Positions 1 to 8,392 are shown, numbered from the stretch's first letter. The stretch: DNA of 34,396 nt from DASRZM01 sp035686365 (GCA_035686365.1 DASRZM010000029.1:1-34396), one strand, 5' to 3'. Numbers and translations: made by a program. Notes: generated by a model from the letters alone, not told the origin.

Positions 1-274
1 GCTCCCAGCGCTGCGCGCGGGCTCCGTGGACCGACCTGACCAGCTTGCGCACCTCCATCGAACGCAGCGCGTGGCCGACCTCGCCGGGTGTGAGCTGCAT
101 CAGCGGATCGCGGTTGTTCTTCTGGTTGCAGGCCAGGGTCAGCGCGTTCTCGGTCAGCGGGTAGGCGTCGGGTGTGGTCGCCTCTTTTTCGATCAGGGCG
201 CCCAGGATGCGGGCCTCGGTGGCGGTCAGCATCGCGGCCGACGGCGCGGACGCCGGGTTCTCGTCGGGGGACAT
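1..274 (-). CDS. yceH: YceH family (UPF0502/DUF480) protein, 5' part only
   Basis: The first 91 codons of a minus-strand gene run off the left edge of the window. The start is the ATG at 274-272. The translation contains LTATEARILGALIEKEAT, then TPDAYPLTENAL and LACNQKNNRDPLMQL, which together are the N-terminal signature of the YceH/DUF480 family. These are about 200-residue proteins of two winged-helix domains and unproven function; a DNA-binding or regulatory role is inferred from the fold only. No signal peptide or membrane segment is visible. The family call is confident from motif spacing. The rest of the gene, including the second winged-helix domain, lies outside the window. Confidence 0.88.
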   Translation of the reverse strand, partial: MSPDENPASAPSAAMLTATEARILGALIEKEATTPDAYPLTENALTLACNQKNNRDPLMQLTPGEVGHALRSMEVRKLVRSVHGARAQRWE

Positions 275-393
275 GGCCAAACGCCGGGTGCGGGGGGGCC
301 ATGATGCCGGAGCCGGCGGTCACAGAACAGCGCGATGGACGCGCCGGCCCGTTCATTGCGCCGGCACAGGTGGCCCACGATGGCGCATTGTGG

Positions 394-642
394 TCAGTCC
401 CGGATCACGAGGGGCGGGCTCTCGTTGAGGGTCCCGTCGTGCTCGAGCACGGCGAACTTGCTGCGCGAGCTGTCGAACACGACCGCAATGCTCGGCTGGA
501 ACATCGGACGCCGGATGAACCTCAGTTCCCAGCCGAACTGCTCGAGCTGGTTCAGCGTGGCCAGCTGCGAATCGTTGAGCTCGCGCTTGAGCAGTCGGCG
601 GGCTTCGTGGTCGTCATTGCGTCGGTCCTTGTCCAGAACCAT
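394..642 (-). CDS. small conserved-looking hypothetical protein (82 aa)
   Basis: An 82-residue protein is read from the ATG at 642, which follows a G-rich stretch that can serve as a ribosome binding site; an upstream start at 666 would add only eight residues. The protein is charged and soluble. It has a basic helix (EARRLLKRELNDSQ), then ELRFIRRPMFQPSIAVVF and a C-terminal HDGTLNESP segment. The pattern FGWELRFIRRP...VVF...FAVLE.DGTLNE resembles short uncharacterised gammaproteobacterial proteins I have seen before, but I cannot name a family or function. A TAGGAT box on the minus strand at 695-690 could be its -10 element. The opposite strand is also open here, so the call rests on the protein-like composition and that remembered resemblance. 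Confidence 0.62.
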   Translation of the reverse strand: MVLDKDRRNDDHEARRLLKRELNDSQLATLNQLEQFGWELRFIRRPMFQPSIAVVFDSSRSKFAVLEHDGTLNESPPLVIRD

Positions 643-777
643 GGTGTCCCCCCCCTGTCCGGGCACCCCGGTTGGCTCGCCCGCTGGCGATCCTACGCTA
701 CCGGCGGCCGACTCGCAAAACGGCCCCGGTGGTGTTGGCGGGTGACTGCAGGGCAGGTTCCGGCACTGGCAGGCTGC

Positions 778-1971
778 CTAGCGCGGCGCTACGTATCCGC
801 CCGGCACCCCGTGCGGCGAGAGGACCAGCTGCCACAGCTGGTTGCGGCGGGTGCGGAATCCGGCGGCCGCGGCGCACAGGTAGAACCGCCACATCCGGCG
901 GAACCGCCCGTCGTAGTGCGATGGCAGGCGCTCCCACGAGGATTCGATGTTATCCCGCCATGCCGCCAGCGTCGCGTCATAGTCGGCGCCGAAATTGTGC
1001 CAGTCCTCGATCACGAACAGGCCTTCGGCTGCCCCGGCAACCTGGCGCGCCGACGGAAGCATCGAGTTGGGGAAAATGTAGCGTCCGATCCACGGGTCGG
1101 TATGGTTGGTGCTGCGCTCGCCGCCGATGGTGTGCAGCACAGACAGGCCGTCCGCAGACAGGCACGCGCGCACGCGCTCGAAGTAGGTCCGGTAGTTGCG
1201 CACACCCACGTGCTCGAACATGCCGATGGAGAACACCCGGTCGAAACGCTCGTCCACGTCCCGGTAGTCCTGCAGCCGGATCTCCACCGGCAGCCCACGG
1301 CACAGCTCGCGGGCGTATTCAGCCTGACGTTGCGAGAGCGTGATGCCCACGCCGGAGACGCCGTAGCGTTCGGCAGCGAACTTCAGGGCCTCGCCCCAGC
1401 CGCAGCCGATGTCGAGCACGCGCTGGCCCGGCGCCAGCATCAGCTTGCGGCACACCAGGTCGAGCTTGGCCTCCTGCGCCGCATCCAGATCCACGGCGTC
1501 CCGCCAGTAGCCGCAGCTGTAGACCAGGCGCGTGCCGAGCATCGCCTGGAACAGGTCGTTGCCCAGATCGTAGTGACGGCGGGCGACGGTCCAGGCGCGG
1601 CGGCCGCGCTGGAGGTTGACCAGCCAGGCATGGACGGCGGACCAGGCGTTCTCGAGCGTGCGGGCGCGTTTGTCGATACGCGCCGCGAGCACGCGCGTGA
1701 GCATCTGGTCGAGCGCCTCGCAGTCCCACCAGCCCTCCATGTAGGACTCGCCCAGGCCCAGCGAACCGTGTGCAAGCACGCGCGCGTAGAATTGCGGCTC
1801 GCGCACCTGCAGGTCCCAGGGCCGGTCGCCGTCGATGCGGACGTCGGCCGGCGCCAGCAGGCGCTGCAACTGCCGGCTGTGCCTGGATCGCGGCGCCCGC
1901 GCCGGCGCGACGTGACCGTCCTCGAGCGGCAGATCCCGGCCGGGATCCGTGCCGGTGGTGCTCGGGTCCAT
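778..1971 (-). CDS. cfa: cyclopropane-fatty-acyl-phospholipid synthase
   Basis: A SAM-dependent enzyme of 397 residues that adds a methylene bridge across cis double bonds of phospholipid acyl chains at the inner membrane face. The N-terminal part (about residues 1-110) is the lipid-binding region. The catalytic methyltransferase domain starts around YSCGYWRDA and carries the SAM loop VLDIGCGWGEAL, then GVGITLSQRQ and the family motif SIGMFEHVG. Length is normal for Cfa (about 380-400). The stop of the upstream slipin gene shares one base with the ATG at 1971 (TGATG), so the two are probably translationally coupled; a GTG at 1974 is an alternative start. It is the last gene of the nfeD-slipin-cfa operon, which suggests a shared membrane-homeostasis theme. 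Confidence 0.93.
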   Translation of the reverse strand: MDPSTTGTDPGRDLPLEDGHVAPARAPRSRHSRQLQRLLAPADVRIDGDRPWDLQVREPQFYARVLAHGSLGLGESYMEGWWDCEALDQMLTRVLAARIDKRARTLENAWSAVHAWLVNLQRGRRAWTVARRHYDLGNDLFQAMLGTRLVYSCGYWRDAVDLDAAQEAKLDLVCRKLMLAPGQRVLDIGCGWGEALKFAAERYGVSGVGITLSQRQAEYARELCRGLPVEIRLQDYRDVDERFDRVFSIGMFEHVGVRNYRTYFERVRACLSADGLSVLHTIGGERSTNHTDPWIGRYIFPNSMLPSARQVAGAAEGLFVIEDWHNFGADYDATLAAWRDNIESSWERLPSHYDGRFRRMWRFYLCAAAAGFRTRRNQLWQLVLSPHGVPGGYVAPR

Positions 1972-2726
1972 CACCCCTTGAGCCTCGCCAGCATCGGCTC
2001 GACCAGGTCCATCGGCAGCGGGAACACGATGGTCGAGTTCTTCTCCCCGGCGATCTCGGTCAGCGTCTGCAGGTAACGCAGCTGGATCGCGCGGGGATCC
2101 GCGCCCAGCAGCTTGGCGGCTTCCACCAGCTTTTCGGCGGCCTGCTGCTCGCCCTCGGCGTGGATGACCTTGGCGCGACGCTGGCGCTCGGCCTCCGCCT
2201 GGCGCGCAATCGCCCGCACCATGGTCTCGTTGAGATCCACGTGCTTGATTTCCACATTGGCGACCTTGATGCCCCAGGCGTCGGTCTGCTGGTCGAGGAT
2301 CTGCTGGATGTCGACATTGAGCTTGTCGCGCTCGGCCAGCATCTCGTCGAGCTCGTGCTGCCCGAGCACCGAACGCAGCGTGGTCTGGGCGAGCTGGCTG
2401 GTGGCCTCGTAGAACTTCTCCACGTTGATGATCGCCTTCTGCGGGTCCACCACGCGGAAGTACACCACCGCGTTGACCTGCACCGAGACGTTGTCACGCG
2501 AGATCAGGTCCTGCGAGGGCACGTCCATGACGATGGTGCGCAGGTCCACCCGCTCGATCGTCTGGACGATGGGGATCAGGATGATCAGGCCCGGCCCCTT
2601 GACCTTCCAGAAGCGCCCGAGCTGGAACACGACGCCGCGCTCGTACTCGCGCAGGACCTTGATCGAGTTGAACAGCACGCCGAGTACGACCAGCGCCACC
2701 GGTACCCAGAAAAGTGTGATGTCCAT
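1971..2726 (-). CDS. slipin (SPFH/band 7 stomatin-like membrane protein)
   Basis: 251 residues with one N-terminal hydrophobic helix (about residues 4-20, LFWVPVALVVLGVLF) and then a band 7/SPFH domain. Recognisable parts are VLREYERGVVFQLGRF, the GPGLIILIPIVQ segment, the VNAVVYFRVVDP strand and the long coiled-coil region around AIARQAEAERQRRAKVIHAEGE. Slipins form oligomeric scaffolds in the membrane and are typically encoded next to an NfeD-type ClpP-like protease that acts on or with them. That partner lies directly upstream with a 22-bp gap. The ATG at 2726 has a good AGGAG site a few bases upstream. The gene ends by overlapping cfa. Confidence 0.95.
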   Translation of the reverse strand: MDITLFWVPVALVVLGVLFNSIKVLREYERGVVFQLGRFWKVKGPGLIILIPIVQTIERVDLRTIVMDVPSQDLISRDNVSVQVNAVVYFRVVDPQKAIINVEKFYEATSQLAQTTLRSVLGQHELDEMLAERDKLNVDIQQILDQQTDAWGIKVANVEIKHVDLNETMVRAIARQAEAERQRRAKVIHAEGEQQAAEKLVEAAKLLGADPRAIQLRYLQTLTEIAGEKNSTIVFPLPMDLVEPMLARLKG

Positions 2727-2748
2727 GACCTGCTCCTGTCTTCCGCAT

Positions 2749-4176
2749 TCAGTCCATTGGTTCGACCCGCAACGTGAGCCCGTCCACCCCGGTCACACGG
2801 ACCCGCTGGCCGTGCGCGACCGGGCGTTCGCTCCACGCCTTCCAGTCCTCGCCGCGCACGTGGACGCGGCCGTGGCCGCTGAAGTCGCCCAGCGCCACGG
2901 CCGTGTGTCCGATCAGTTCGGCCTCCCCGGTGACCACCGGACGCCGGCGCGCGCGCAGCGCCAGATACAGGACGCCGGAAAAGGCCAGGCCGCTGGCGAC
3001 GCCGATTCCCAGGATCAGCGGCGTGGAGACGCCGTAGCCGGGAATCTCGGTATCGAACAGCAGGATCGAGCCGAACACCAGCGCCACCAGGCCGCCGATG
3101 CCCAGCGCGCCGAAGCTGGGGACGAACAGCTCCACGCTCATCAAAACGATGCCCAGCACGATCAGGCCGACGCCGGCGTAATTGACCGGCAGCAGCTGCA
3201 GCGCATACAGGGCCAGCAGCAGACAGATCGCGCCGACCACGCCAGGGACGATGGCGCCGGGGCTGTAGCCTTCGAACAGCAGCCCGTACAGTCCCAGCAG
3301 CAGCAGGATATAGGCGATCGACGGTTCGGTGATGACGGCGAGCAGCTGGCTGCGCCAGTCCGGTTCGATGCGCTCGATCGCGGCACCGGACGTGGCCAGC
3401 GTGCGTTCGCCATCGGGCAGGGTGACGGCGCGGCCGTCGAGCTGTTGCAGCAGGTCGTCCAGGTCGCGGGCCACGATCTCGATCACGCCGCGCTCGAGCG
3501 CTTCGCTCGCGGTCAGCGTCGCCGCATCGCGCACGGCGGCCTCGGCGAACTCGATATTGCGGCCGCGTCGCTGCGCGAGGGATCGAAGGTAGGCGACCGC
3601 GTCGTTGACGGCCTTGCGTCTGCCCGCATCCTCGCCCGGGTCAGGGCCTTCGTCTTCGTCATTGTCATCGTCATTGTCATCGTCATTGTCATCGTCATCG
3701 TCATCGTCTTCGGATTCCTCGTCCTTCCCGCCGGGCTTCGACGGTGCCGGGCCCGGAGCACCGCCGATCGATACCGGCGTCGCCGCGCCCAGCGAGGTCG
3801 CCGGTGCCATCGCCGCCACGTGCGCGGCATACAGGATGTAGGTTCCGGCGCTGGCCGCGCGCGCGCCCTCGGGGGCAACGTAAACGATCACGGGAACCGC
3901 CGATTGCAGGATTGCCTGATTGATGTCGCGGGTGGCCGCGTCCAGGCCCCCGGGCGTGTCCATGCGGAGGATCACGGCCCGGGCGCCCGATCCGGCTGCC
4001 TCCTCGATGCCGCGCTCCAGATAGTCCGCGGTCGCTGGCCCGATCCCGCCGTCGATCTCGAGCAGAACGATCGCACCGGTCGCACGATCCGCTGCGTTGC
4101 CCGCGGCACCGGACTGGGCGCCGGCCGCGGCCGCGGCCGCGGACAAGGCCACGAGCATCGCAATTGCTGTGCGCAT
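2749..4176 (-). CDS. nfeD: NfeD family membrane-bound ClpP-class serine protease
   Basis: 475 residues. A signal peptide (residues 1-20) is followed by a ClpP-like protease domain with GGLDAATRDINQAI, the nucleophile Ser109 in RAASAGTYI and the general-base Lys188 in RRKAVNDAVAYL. Four to five membrane helices follow (from ITEPSIAYILLLLG to about VFGSILLFD), then one or two more hydrophobic stretches and a C-terminal OB-fold NfeD domain (from about VVTGEAELIGHTA). This long form cleaves hydrophobic segments of its slipin partner in studied homologues. A start at 4176 is preferred over the longer frame back to 4317 because it begins with the signal peptide. Oddity: residues 151-183 form an almost pure Asp/Glu/Asn tract, encoded by a microsatellite at about 3658-3705, sitting between the two catalytic residues. 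Confidence 0.94.
   Translation of the reverse strand: MRTAIAMLVALSAAAAAAGAQSGAAGNAADRATGAIVLLEIDGGIGPATADYLERGIEEAAGSGARAVILRMDTPGGLDAATRDINQAILQSAVPVIVYVAPEGARAASAGTYILYAAHVAAMAPATSLGAATPVSIGGAPGPAPSKPGGKDEESEDDDDDDDNDDDNDDDNDEDEGPDPGEDAGRRKAVNDAVAYLRSLAQRRGRNIEFAEAAVRDAATLTASEALERGVIEIVARDLDDLLQQLDGRAVTLPDGERTLATSGAAIERIEPDWRSQLLAVITEPSIAYILLLLGLYGLLFEGYSPGAIVPGVVGAICLLLALYALQLLPVNYAGVGLIVLGIVLMSVELFVPSFGALGIGGLVALVFGSILLFDTEIPGYGVSTPLILGIGVASGLAFSGVLYLALRARRRPVVTGEAELIGHTAVALGDFSGHGRVHVRGEDWKAWSERPVAHGQRVRVTGVDGLTLRVEPMD
3658..3705. repeat. 12-bp/6-bp microsatellite inside nfeD
   Basis: On the plus strand the 12-bp unit GTCATTGTCATC occurs three times in tandem (3658-3693), followed by two 6-bp GTCATC units (3694-3705). 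In nfeD it encodes a run of Asp with regularly spaced Asn. All units are multiples of three, so copy-number change would lengthen or shorten the acidic tract without a frameshift. Confidence 0.93.
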
Positions 4177-4245
4177 TATCGGGCGCACCTGCCAGCCTCC
4201 GTACGGACCGGGAGTTGCAGTGCAGTGTAATCGCTGCCGCCGTGC

Positions 4246-4277
4246 TTGACACAGGCTGCCAGAATTGGGGGTATAAG
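4246..4277 (+). promoter_or_regulatory. candidate sigma70 promoter for the PLP enzyme gene
   Basis: A perfect TTGACA at 4246-4251 is followed by TATAAG at 4272-4277, 34 bp before the ATG at 4311. The spacer is 20 bp, longer than the optimal 17; shifting the -10 to GGTATA shortens it to 18. It lies in the 134-bp gap between the divergent nfeD and PLP-enzyme starts. Confidence 0.45.
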
Positions 4278-4310
4278 CGCTGACCATGTCGCAGCCGGGG
4301 AGGGCATGCA

Positions 4311-5642
4311 ATGGCACTTTCGCGTCGTGATTTCCTGGCGAGGAACGGGCTGGCCGTAGCGGCGGCCCTGGTGCCCGGAGACCTGCTCGCCGCTGCCGAG
4401 GCCGCGACCCCGCCGATGCCGGACCTGGGCGACTGGGCGGCCGTGCGCGCCCAGTTCGCGCTGTCGCCGCGGTATCGCCACTTCTCGAGCTTCTTCATCG
4501 CTTCGCACCCGCGACCGGTGGCCGAGGCCATCGACGGGTTCCGGCGGGCGATCGACGAGAACCCGTTCCTGGTGGTGGAGCGCGGGCTGTTCGAGGGCCC
4601 CGAGCACAGCCTGCCCCTGCACGTGCAGCAGGCGGCTGCCGAGTACCTGGGCACGCGTCCGGAACAGATCGCATTGACGGGCAACACCACCACCGGACTG
4701 GCGCTGGTGTATCACGGTCTGCCGCTGCAGGCCGGCGACGAGGTGCTCACGACCCGGCACGACCACTATTCGCACCACGAATCCATCCGCCTGGCGACCG
4801 CCCGCGCCGGCGCTTCGATGCGCGCCATCGCACTGTTCGAAGAACCTGCCGAGGCGACCGTCGAGGGCATCGTGGCGCGCATCCTTGCCGGGATCGGTCC
4901 GCGCACCCGCGTGCTGGGCATCACCTGGGTGCACTCCAGCAGCGGCGTCCGCCTGCCGGTCAGGGAGATCGCCGCGGCCCTGGCCAAGGTCAATGCCGGG
5001 CGCGATCCGGCCGGGCGCGTGCTTCTGGTGGTCGACGGCGTGCACGGAATTGGCGCCGTGGACGAGGACATCGCGGCGATGGGTTGCGACTTCTTCTGCG
5101 CCGGCACGCACAAGTGGCTGTTCGGGCCGCGCGGGACCGGCCTGGTGTGGGCGACGCCCGAGGCCTGGGCGCTGCTGCGCCCGACCGTGCCCAGTTTCAG
5201 CAGCGAGGAACCTTACATGGCGTGGATGCAGGGCCGTGAGCCGTCCGCGCCGAACACTGCCGACCGGGTTTCTCCCGGCGGCTTCCATGCCTACGAACAC
5301 CAGTGGGGCATGGCCGCGGCATTCCGGATGCACCAGGCCATCGGCCGCTCGCGCGTGGGCGAGCGCATCGCGCAGCTCAATACCCGATGCAAGCAGGGCC
5401 TGTCCCGGATCGACGGGGTCAGGCTGCACACGCCGATGGATCCGGCCCTGTCCGCGGGCGTGATCTGCTTCGAGGTCGCAGGGCTGGAAACGCAGCAGAC
5501 GGTGGCACGGCTGCTCGAAAAGGGCATCATCGCCAGTGGCAGCCCCTATGCGGTGAGCTGGGTGCGCCTGGCCCCGAGCCTGGTCAACACACCCGGGGAG
5601 GTGGACGAGGCGCTCGCGGCGGTGCGCAGCCTTCGCGGCTGA
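4311..5642 (+). CDS. Tat-signal aminotransferase class V-fold PLP enzyme
   Basis: 443 residues. The N-terminus reads SRRDFLARNG followed by an Ala-rich hydrophobic stretch, a twin-arginine export signal. The rest is a fold-type I class V aminotransferase domain: TGNTTTGLALVYHGL near the cofactor phosphate, HSSSGVRLPVREI, the Asp-containing strand VLLVVDGVHGIGAVDED, and the Schiff-base Lys268 in AGTHKWLFGPRGTG. Related enzymes are annotated as isopenicillin-N epimerase-like or cysteine desulfurase-like; the substrate cannot be read from sequence. The start at 4311 follows a GGGAGGG site and gives an intact Tat motif. If exported, the enzyme acts in the periplasm, which is unusual for a PLP enzyme. 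No partner gene is obvious. Confidence 0.87.
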   Translation: MALSRRDFLARNGLAVAAALVPGDLLAAAEAATPPMPDLGDWAAVRAQFALSPRYRHFSSFFIASHPRPVAEAIDGFRRAIDENPFLVVERGLFEGPEHSLPLHVQQAAAEYLGTRPEQIALTGNTTTGLALVYHGLPLQAGDEVLTTRHDHYSHHESIRLATARAGASMRAIALFEEPAEATVEGIVARILAGIGPRTRVLGITWVHSSSGVRLPVREIAAALAKVNAGRDPAGRVLLVVDGVHGIGAVDEDIAAMGCDFFCAGTHKWLFGPRGTGLVWATPEAWALLRPTVPSFSSEEPYMAWMQGREPSAPNTADRVSPGGFHAYEHQWGMAAAFRMHQAIGRSRVGERIAQLNTRCKQGLSRIDGVRLHTPMDPALSAGVICFEVAGLETQQTVARLLEKGIIASGSPYAVSWVRLAPSLVNTPGEVDEALAAVRSLRG

Positions 5643-5752
5643 GGTGGTCACGGCCGGGAAATTCGAACATCGAGGTTGTCGCGCGATCGTGACGGGATCT
5701 TTGCGGATCCGCGATGATCATGCCGGATGCAGGCAGTGCGAGGGGTTCCGAC

Positions 5753-7018
5753 ATGCCGAACCGCCGTCCGAGGCTGGGACTGTGGCTTCCAATCCTGCTG
5801 GTGATGGCGGCGGCCCAGGGGTCGGCGCAGGACTGGCCGCGGGTCACCGAGGTCCGGTTCTCGGGCAACCGCATCACGCAGGAGAAGGTGATGCTGCGCG
5901 AGATGTCGCTGGGCCCGGGCGATCGTGCCGACCCTGCGGCGATCGAGGGCAGCCGTCAGGCGATCCTGGACCTGGGGCTGTTCCGCGATGTCGCGATCCG
6001 GACCGAGCCCCACGACGAGGGCGTGGCCTTGCTGGTGGAGGTCCGGGAGAAGCGGTACTTCCTGCCGGTCCCGCGCGTGGACACCAGCTCCGATGGCGAC
6101 TTCAGCTACGGCGCCCAGGTGCGCTGGAGCAACGTGTTCGGACTCAACCACCGGCTCAATGCCTTCGTCGAGGAGGGGGATTTTCCCGAGGACCGGCGGC
6201 GCGAGAGCGAACGTACACTGCGCCTGTCCTACACGGCTCCCTTCATCGGCGACACGCGTCAGGAGCTGTACGCCGACCTGGAGAAGCTCGACCGCGTGGT
6301 GCCCTCGCCGCAGGGGGGCTACGAGGAGGAATTTCGCCGGCTGGAACTGCGGCTGGACCGCGATTTCACCCGCGGCCGGCCGCGCCAGGGCTGGACGCTC
6401 GGCGGCGGGCTGTTCTTCGAGGACCACGACACCGCCGGTGCGGCGGCGCCGCCCGCAGACGGGCGCACCACGGCGCTGGTGGGTGTCGCCGATTACAGCG
6501 ACCTGCGCTTCCACGTCCACAGCGAGACCGGGCGCGAGTTCGCCGCGCGGATGGAGCTGGCCGCGGACGGCGTCGGTTCGGACTACGGATACCGCCACCT
6601 GACCGCACGCTGGTTCGATTCCCGGACGATCGGCAGCCGCGAGCACCAGACCCTGCACCTGCTGGCCGCCGCCGGCGTGCGCGACGCCAGCGGGCGGCTG
6701 CGCGACAGCTTCTCGCTGGGTGGATCCGGCCGCCTGCGCGGCTACGAGTCCGACTTCCTGCAGGGCGACCGTTACTACTACGGTGCAGTGGAATACCTGC
6801 GCCCTTTGCGCTGGAACTGGCTGCGCCTGCTGGTGACCGCCGAGGCGGGTGGCGCGGAGCGTGATCGAGCCGGCACCACCGATGCCTCGCCTTATGCAAG
6901 CCTCGGCGTCGGAGTGCGGGTGCGAGTGACCTGGTTCGTCGACGTGGAGATCGAGGCCGGGCTCGCGGTGCCGCTGCGCGGCGGCGATGGCGTGCGTTTC
7001 TTCGCCGGCGGAAACTGA
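5753..7018 (+). CDS. Omp85-superfamily outer membrane protein with one POTRA domain
   Basis: 421 residues. A signal peptide (about residues 1-26, LGLWLPILLVMAAAQGSAQ) is followed by a single POTRA domain (about 28-105): VTEVRFSGNRIT, then DRADPAAIEGSRQAILDLGL and FRDVAIRTEPHDEGVALLVEV. The remainder is a beta-barrel with alternating polar/apolar strands and the conserved loop-6 motif in SGRLRGYESDFLQGDRYYYG, where RGY matches the (V)RG(F/Y) signature. BamA has five POTRAs and TamA three, so this is neither. It could be a short Omp85 translocator or channel. The start at 5753 is chosen for the signal peptide and a GAGGGG site; an upstream ATG at 5714 is less likely. Confidence 0.85.
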   Translation: MPNRRPRLGLWLPILLVMAAAQGSAQDWPRVTEVRFSGNRITQEKVMLREMSLGPGDRADPAAIEGSRQAILDLGLFRDVAIRTEPHDEGVALLVEVREKRYFLPVPRVDTSSDGDFSYGAQVRWSNVFGLNHRLNAFVEEGDFPEDRRRESERTLRLSYTAPFIGDTRQELYADLEKLDRVVPSPQGGYEEEFRRLELRLDRDFTRGRPRQGWTLGGGLFFEDHDTAGAAAPPADGRTTALVGVADYSDLRFHVHSETGREFAARMELAADGVGSDYGYRHLTARWFDSRTIGSREHQTLHLLAAAGVRDASGRLRDSFSLGGSGRLRGYESDFLQGDRYYYGAVEYLRPLRWNWLRLLVTAEAGGAERDRAGTTDASPYASLGVGVRVRVTWFVDVEIEAGLAVPLRGGDGVRFFAGGN

Positions 7019-7070
7019 GGGAAGGTCTGATCCAGTTCATCCTGGACCTGTGAACGTGTCCGCTGGTCCG

Positions 7071-7760
7071 TCATTGTCGCCGCGCCACCAGGGTGTAGCC
7101 ATCGCGCCGCCACAGCACTGCCAGGAGCACGAACCAGATCGTCGAGAACAGGCCCAGGTTCCACTCGAGCACGTTCTCGAGGCGGTCCTTGAGGCCTGCG
7201 TCGGAAAGCAGCGCGGTGCCCGCGACGTTCACCAGCCCCATCGCCAGCATCGCGGCGCACAGCGCCAGCATCGCCCGGGCGATCCGTCTCGGGCGGACCT
7301 GCCTCAGCCGGTACACGAATACCAGCTGGGCCAGGAAGTTGGCAGCGAAGTACCAGGTCACGCCATGCCGCCTGAGCCAGCGGTAGACCTCGCCTTCGCT
7401 GCCCAGGAAGGTCGCGTAGACGGCCAGCGCCACCGCGCACACCACGCCCAGTACCCGCAGGCTGGCGCCCGCACGCGGGTCCGGATGCGCCAGGCGCAGC
7501 CAGTCGCGCGCAAGCTCCCAGTTGAGCCACAGCAAGGTCGCGGCGGGAAGCATGAGCAGGCGGAACAGCTGGTTGCCCAGGCCGTGGCGCGCCGCGCGGC
7601 TGATCGAGGTGCAACCTTCCAGGTAGGGCAGACAGGCCGGCACATGCCCGGCGCTGACCGATAGCCACAGGGCGAGGTGCGTGGCCGCAACGGGGATGGC
7701 GGCAAGCAGCAGCGGGACCACCCAGGGGCGGGTGAGGACCGGGGCCGGTGTGATCGGCAT
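7071..7760 (-). CDS. multi-pass membrane protein of unknown function
   Basis: About 229 residues with roughly six hydrophobic helices: around PLLLAAIPVAATHLALWLSV, LFRLLMLPAATLLWLNW, LRVLGVVCAVALAVYATFLG, WYFAANFLAQLVFVY, ARAMLALCAAMLAMGLVN and LGLFSTIWFVLLAVLW. After the first helix there is a periplasm-like loop with two cysteines (PACLPYLEGCTSISRAARHG). The helix count and the CTSIS loop recall the Frag1/DRAM/Sfk1 membrane fold, but this is a loose resemblance. Starts at 7784 (GTG) and 7772 (ATG) are also in frame; 7760 was preferred for GAGGA placed upstream. It converges on the Omp85 gene with a 52-bp gap. Confidence 0.72.
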   Translation of the reverse strand: MPITPAPVLTRPWVVPLLLAAIPVAATHLALWLSVSAGHVPACLPYLEGCTSISRAARHGLGNQLFRLLMLPAATLLWLNWELARDWLRLAHPDPRAGASLRVLGVVCAVALAVYATFLGSEGEVYRWLRRHGVTWYFAANFLAQLVFVYRLRQVRPRRIARAMLALCAAMLAMGLVNVAGTALLSDAGLKDRLENVLEWNLGLFSTIWFVLLAVLWRRDGYTLVARRQ

Positions 7761-7957
7761 CTGCTGGCGCATCCTCGGGTTCACGGGGTGCCGCGGGCGC
7801 GTTCTGCCGCCCGGTTGCAGGATAGCGCCCGGGCCGCGCTGGCGCCTGCAGGTGGAGCCTGCCGCGCTTCACGGGGCCCTGATGCGCCAGGCGCGAGCAT
7901 GTGCAGTTGCGGCGAACATCGTCGCCGCCACCCGACACGGACGATCGGAGGACAACC

Positions 7958-8392
7958 ATGAAAGTCAAAGACGTGATGACAGCCAATCCGACGTGCTGCA
8001 CGCCGAGCACACCGCTGCGTGAGGTCGCCAGGATGATGGTCGATTGCGACTGCGGAGAGATCCCGGTGGTCGAGAACGAGGGTTCCAGGCACCTGGTCGG
8101 CGTGCTCACCGACCGCGACATCACGGTGCGCACGGTGGCGCAGGGCATCAATCCGCTGGAGACGACGGCGGGCGAGGTGATGACCGGCTCGCCGATCTCA
8201 GTGACCCCTGCGACCGAGATGGACGACTGCTGCAACCTGATGGAGGAGAACCGCATCCGCCGCGTGCCGGTGCTGGACGAGAGCGGGTCGTTGTGCGGCA
8301 TCGTGTCGCTGGCCGACGTGGCCCTGAGGGGTCGCGACCGCAAGGACACGCTCGAAGTCGTCAAGGAGGTCTCGCAGCCGGCTCACCACTGA
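7958..8392 (+). CDS. CBS domain-pair protein
   Basis: 144 residues consisting of two CBS motifs and little else. The first runs over about residues 1-62 (KVKDVMTANPTCC through HLVGVLTDRDITVR) and the second over about 70-130 (EVMTGSPISVTPATEM through LCGIVSLADVALRG). CBS pairs bind adenine nucleotides such as AMP, ATP or SAM and usually regulate a partner protein; here the protein is free-standing and the ligand is unknown. The ATG at 7958 follows a strong GGAGGACAACC site. An in-frame start at 7901 would add unrelated sequence. A REP cluster begins about 65 bp downstream of the stop. Confidence 0.9.
   Translation: MKVKDVMTANPTCCTPSTPLREVARMMVDCDCGEIPVVENEGSRHLVGVLTDRDITVRTVAQGINPLETTAGEVMTGSPISVTPATEMDDCCNLMEENRIRRVPVLDESGSLCGIVSLADVALRGRDRKDTLEVVKEVSQPAHH

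Noticed and set aside
172..2076. A 634-codon plus-strand open frame over the small ORF and cfa.
   Set aside because: Antisense to cfa, which has clear catalytic motifs; composition and lack of any domain mark it as a shadow.
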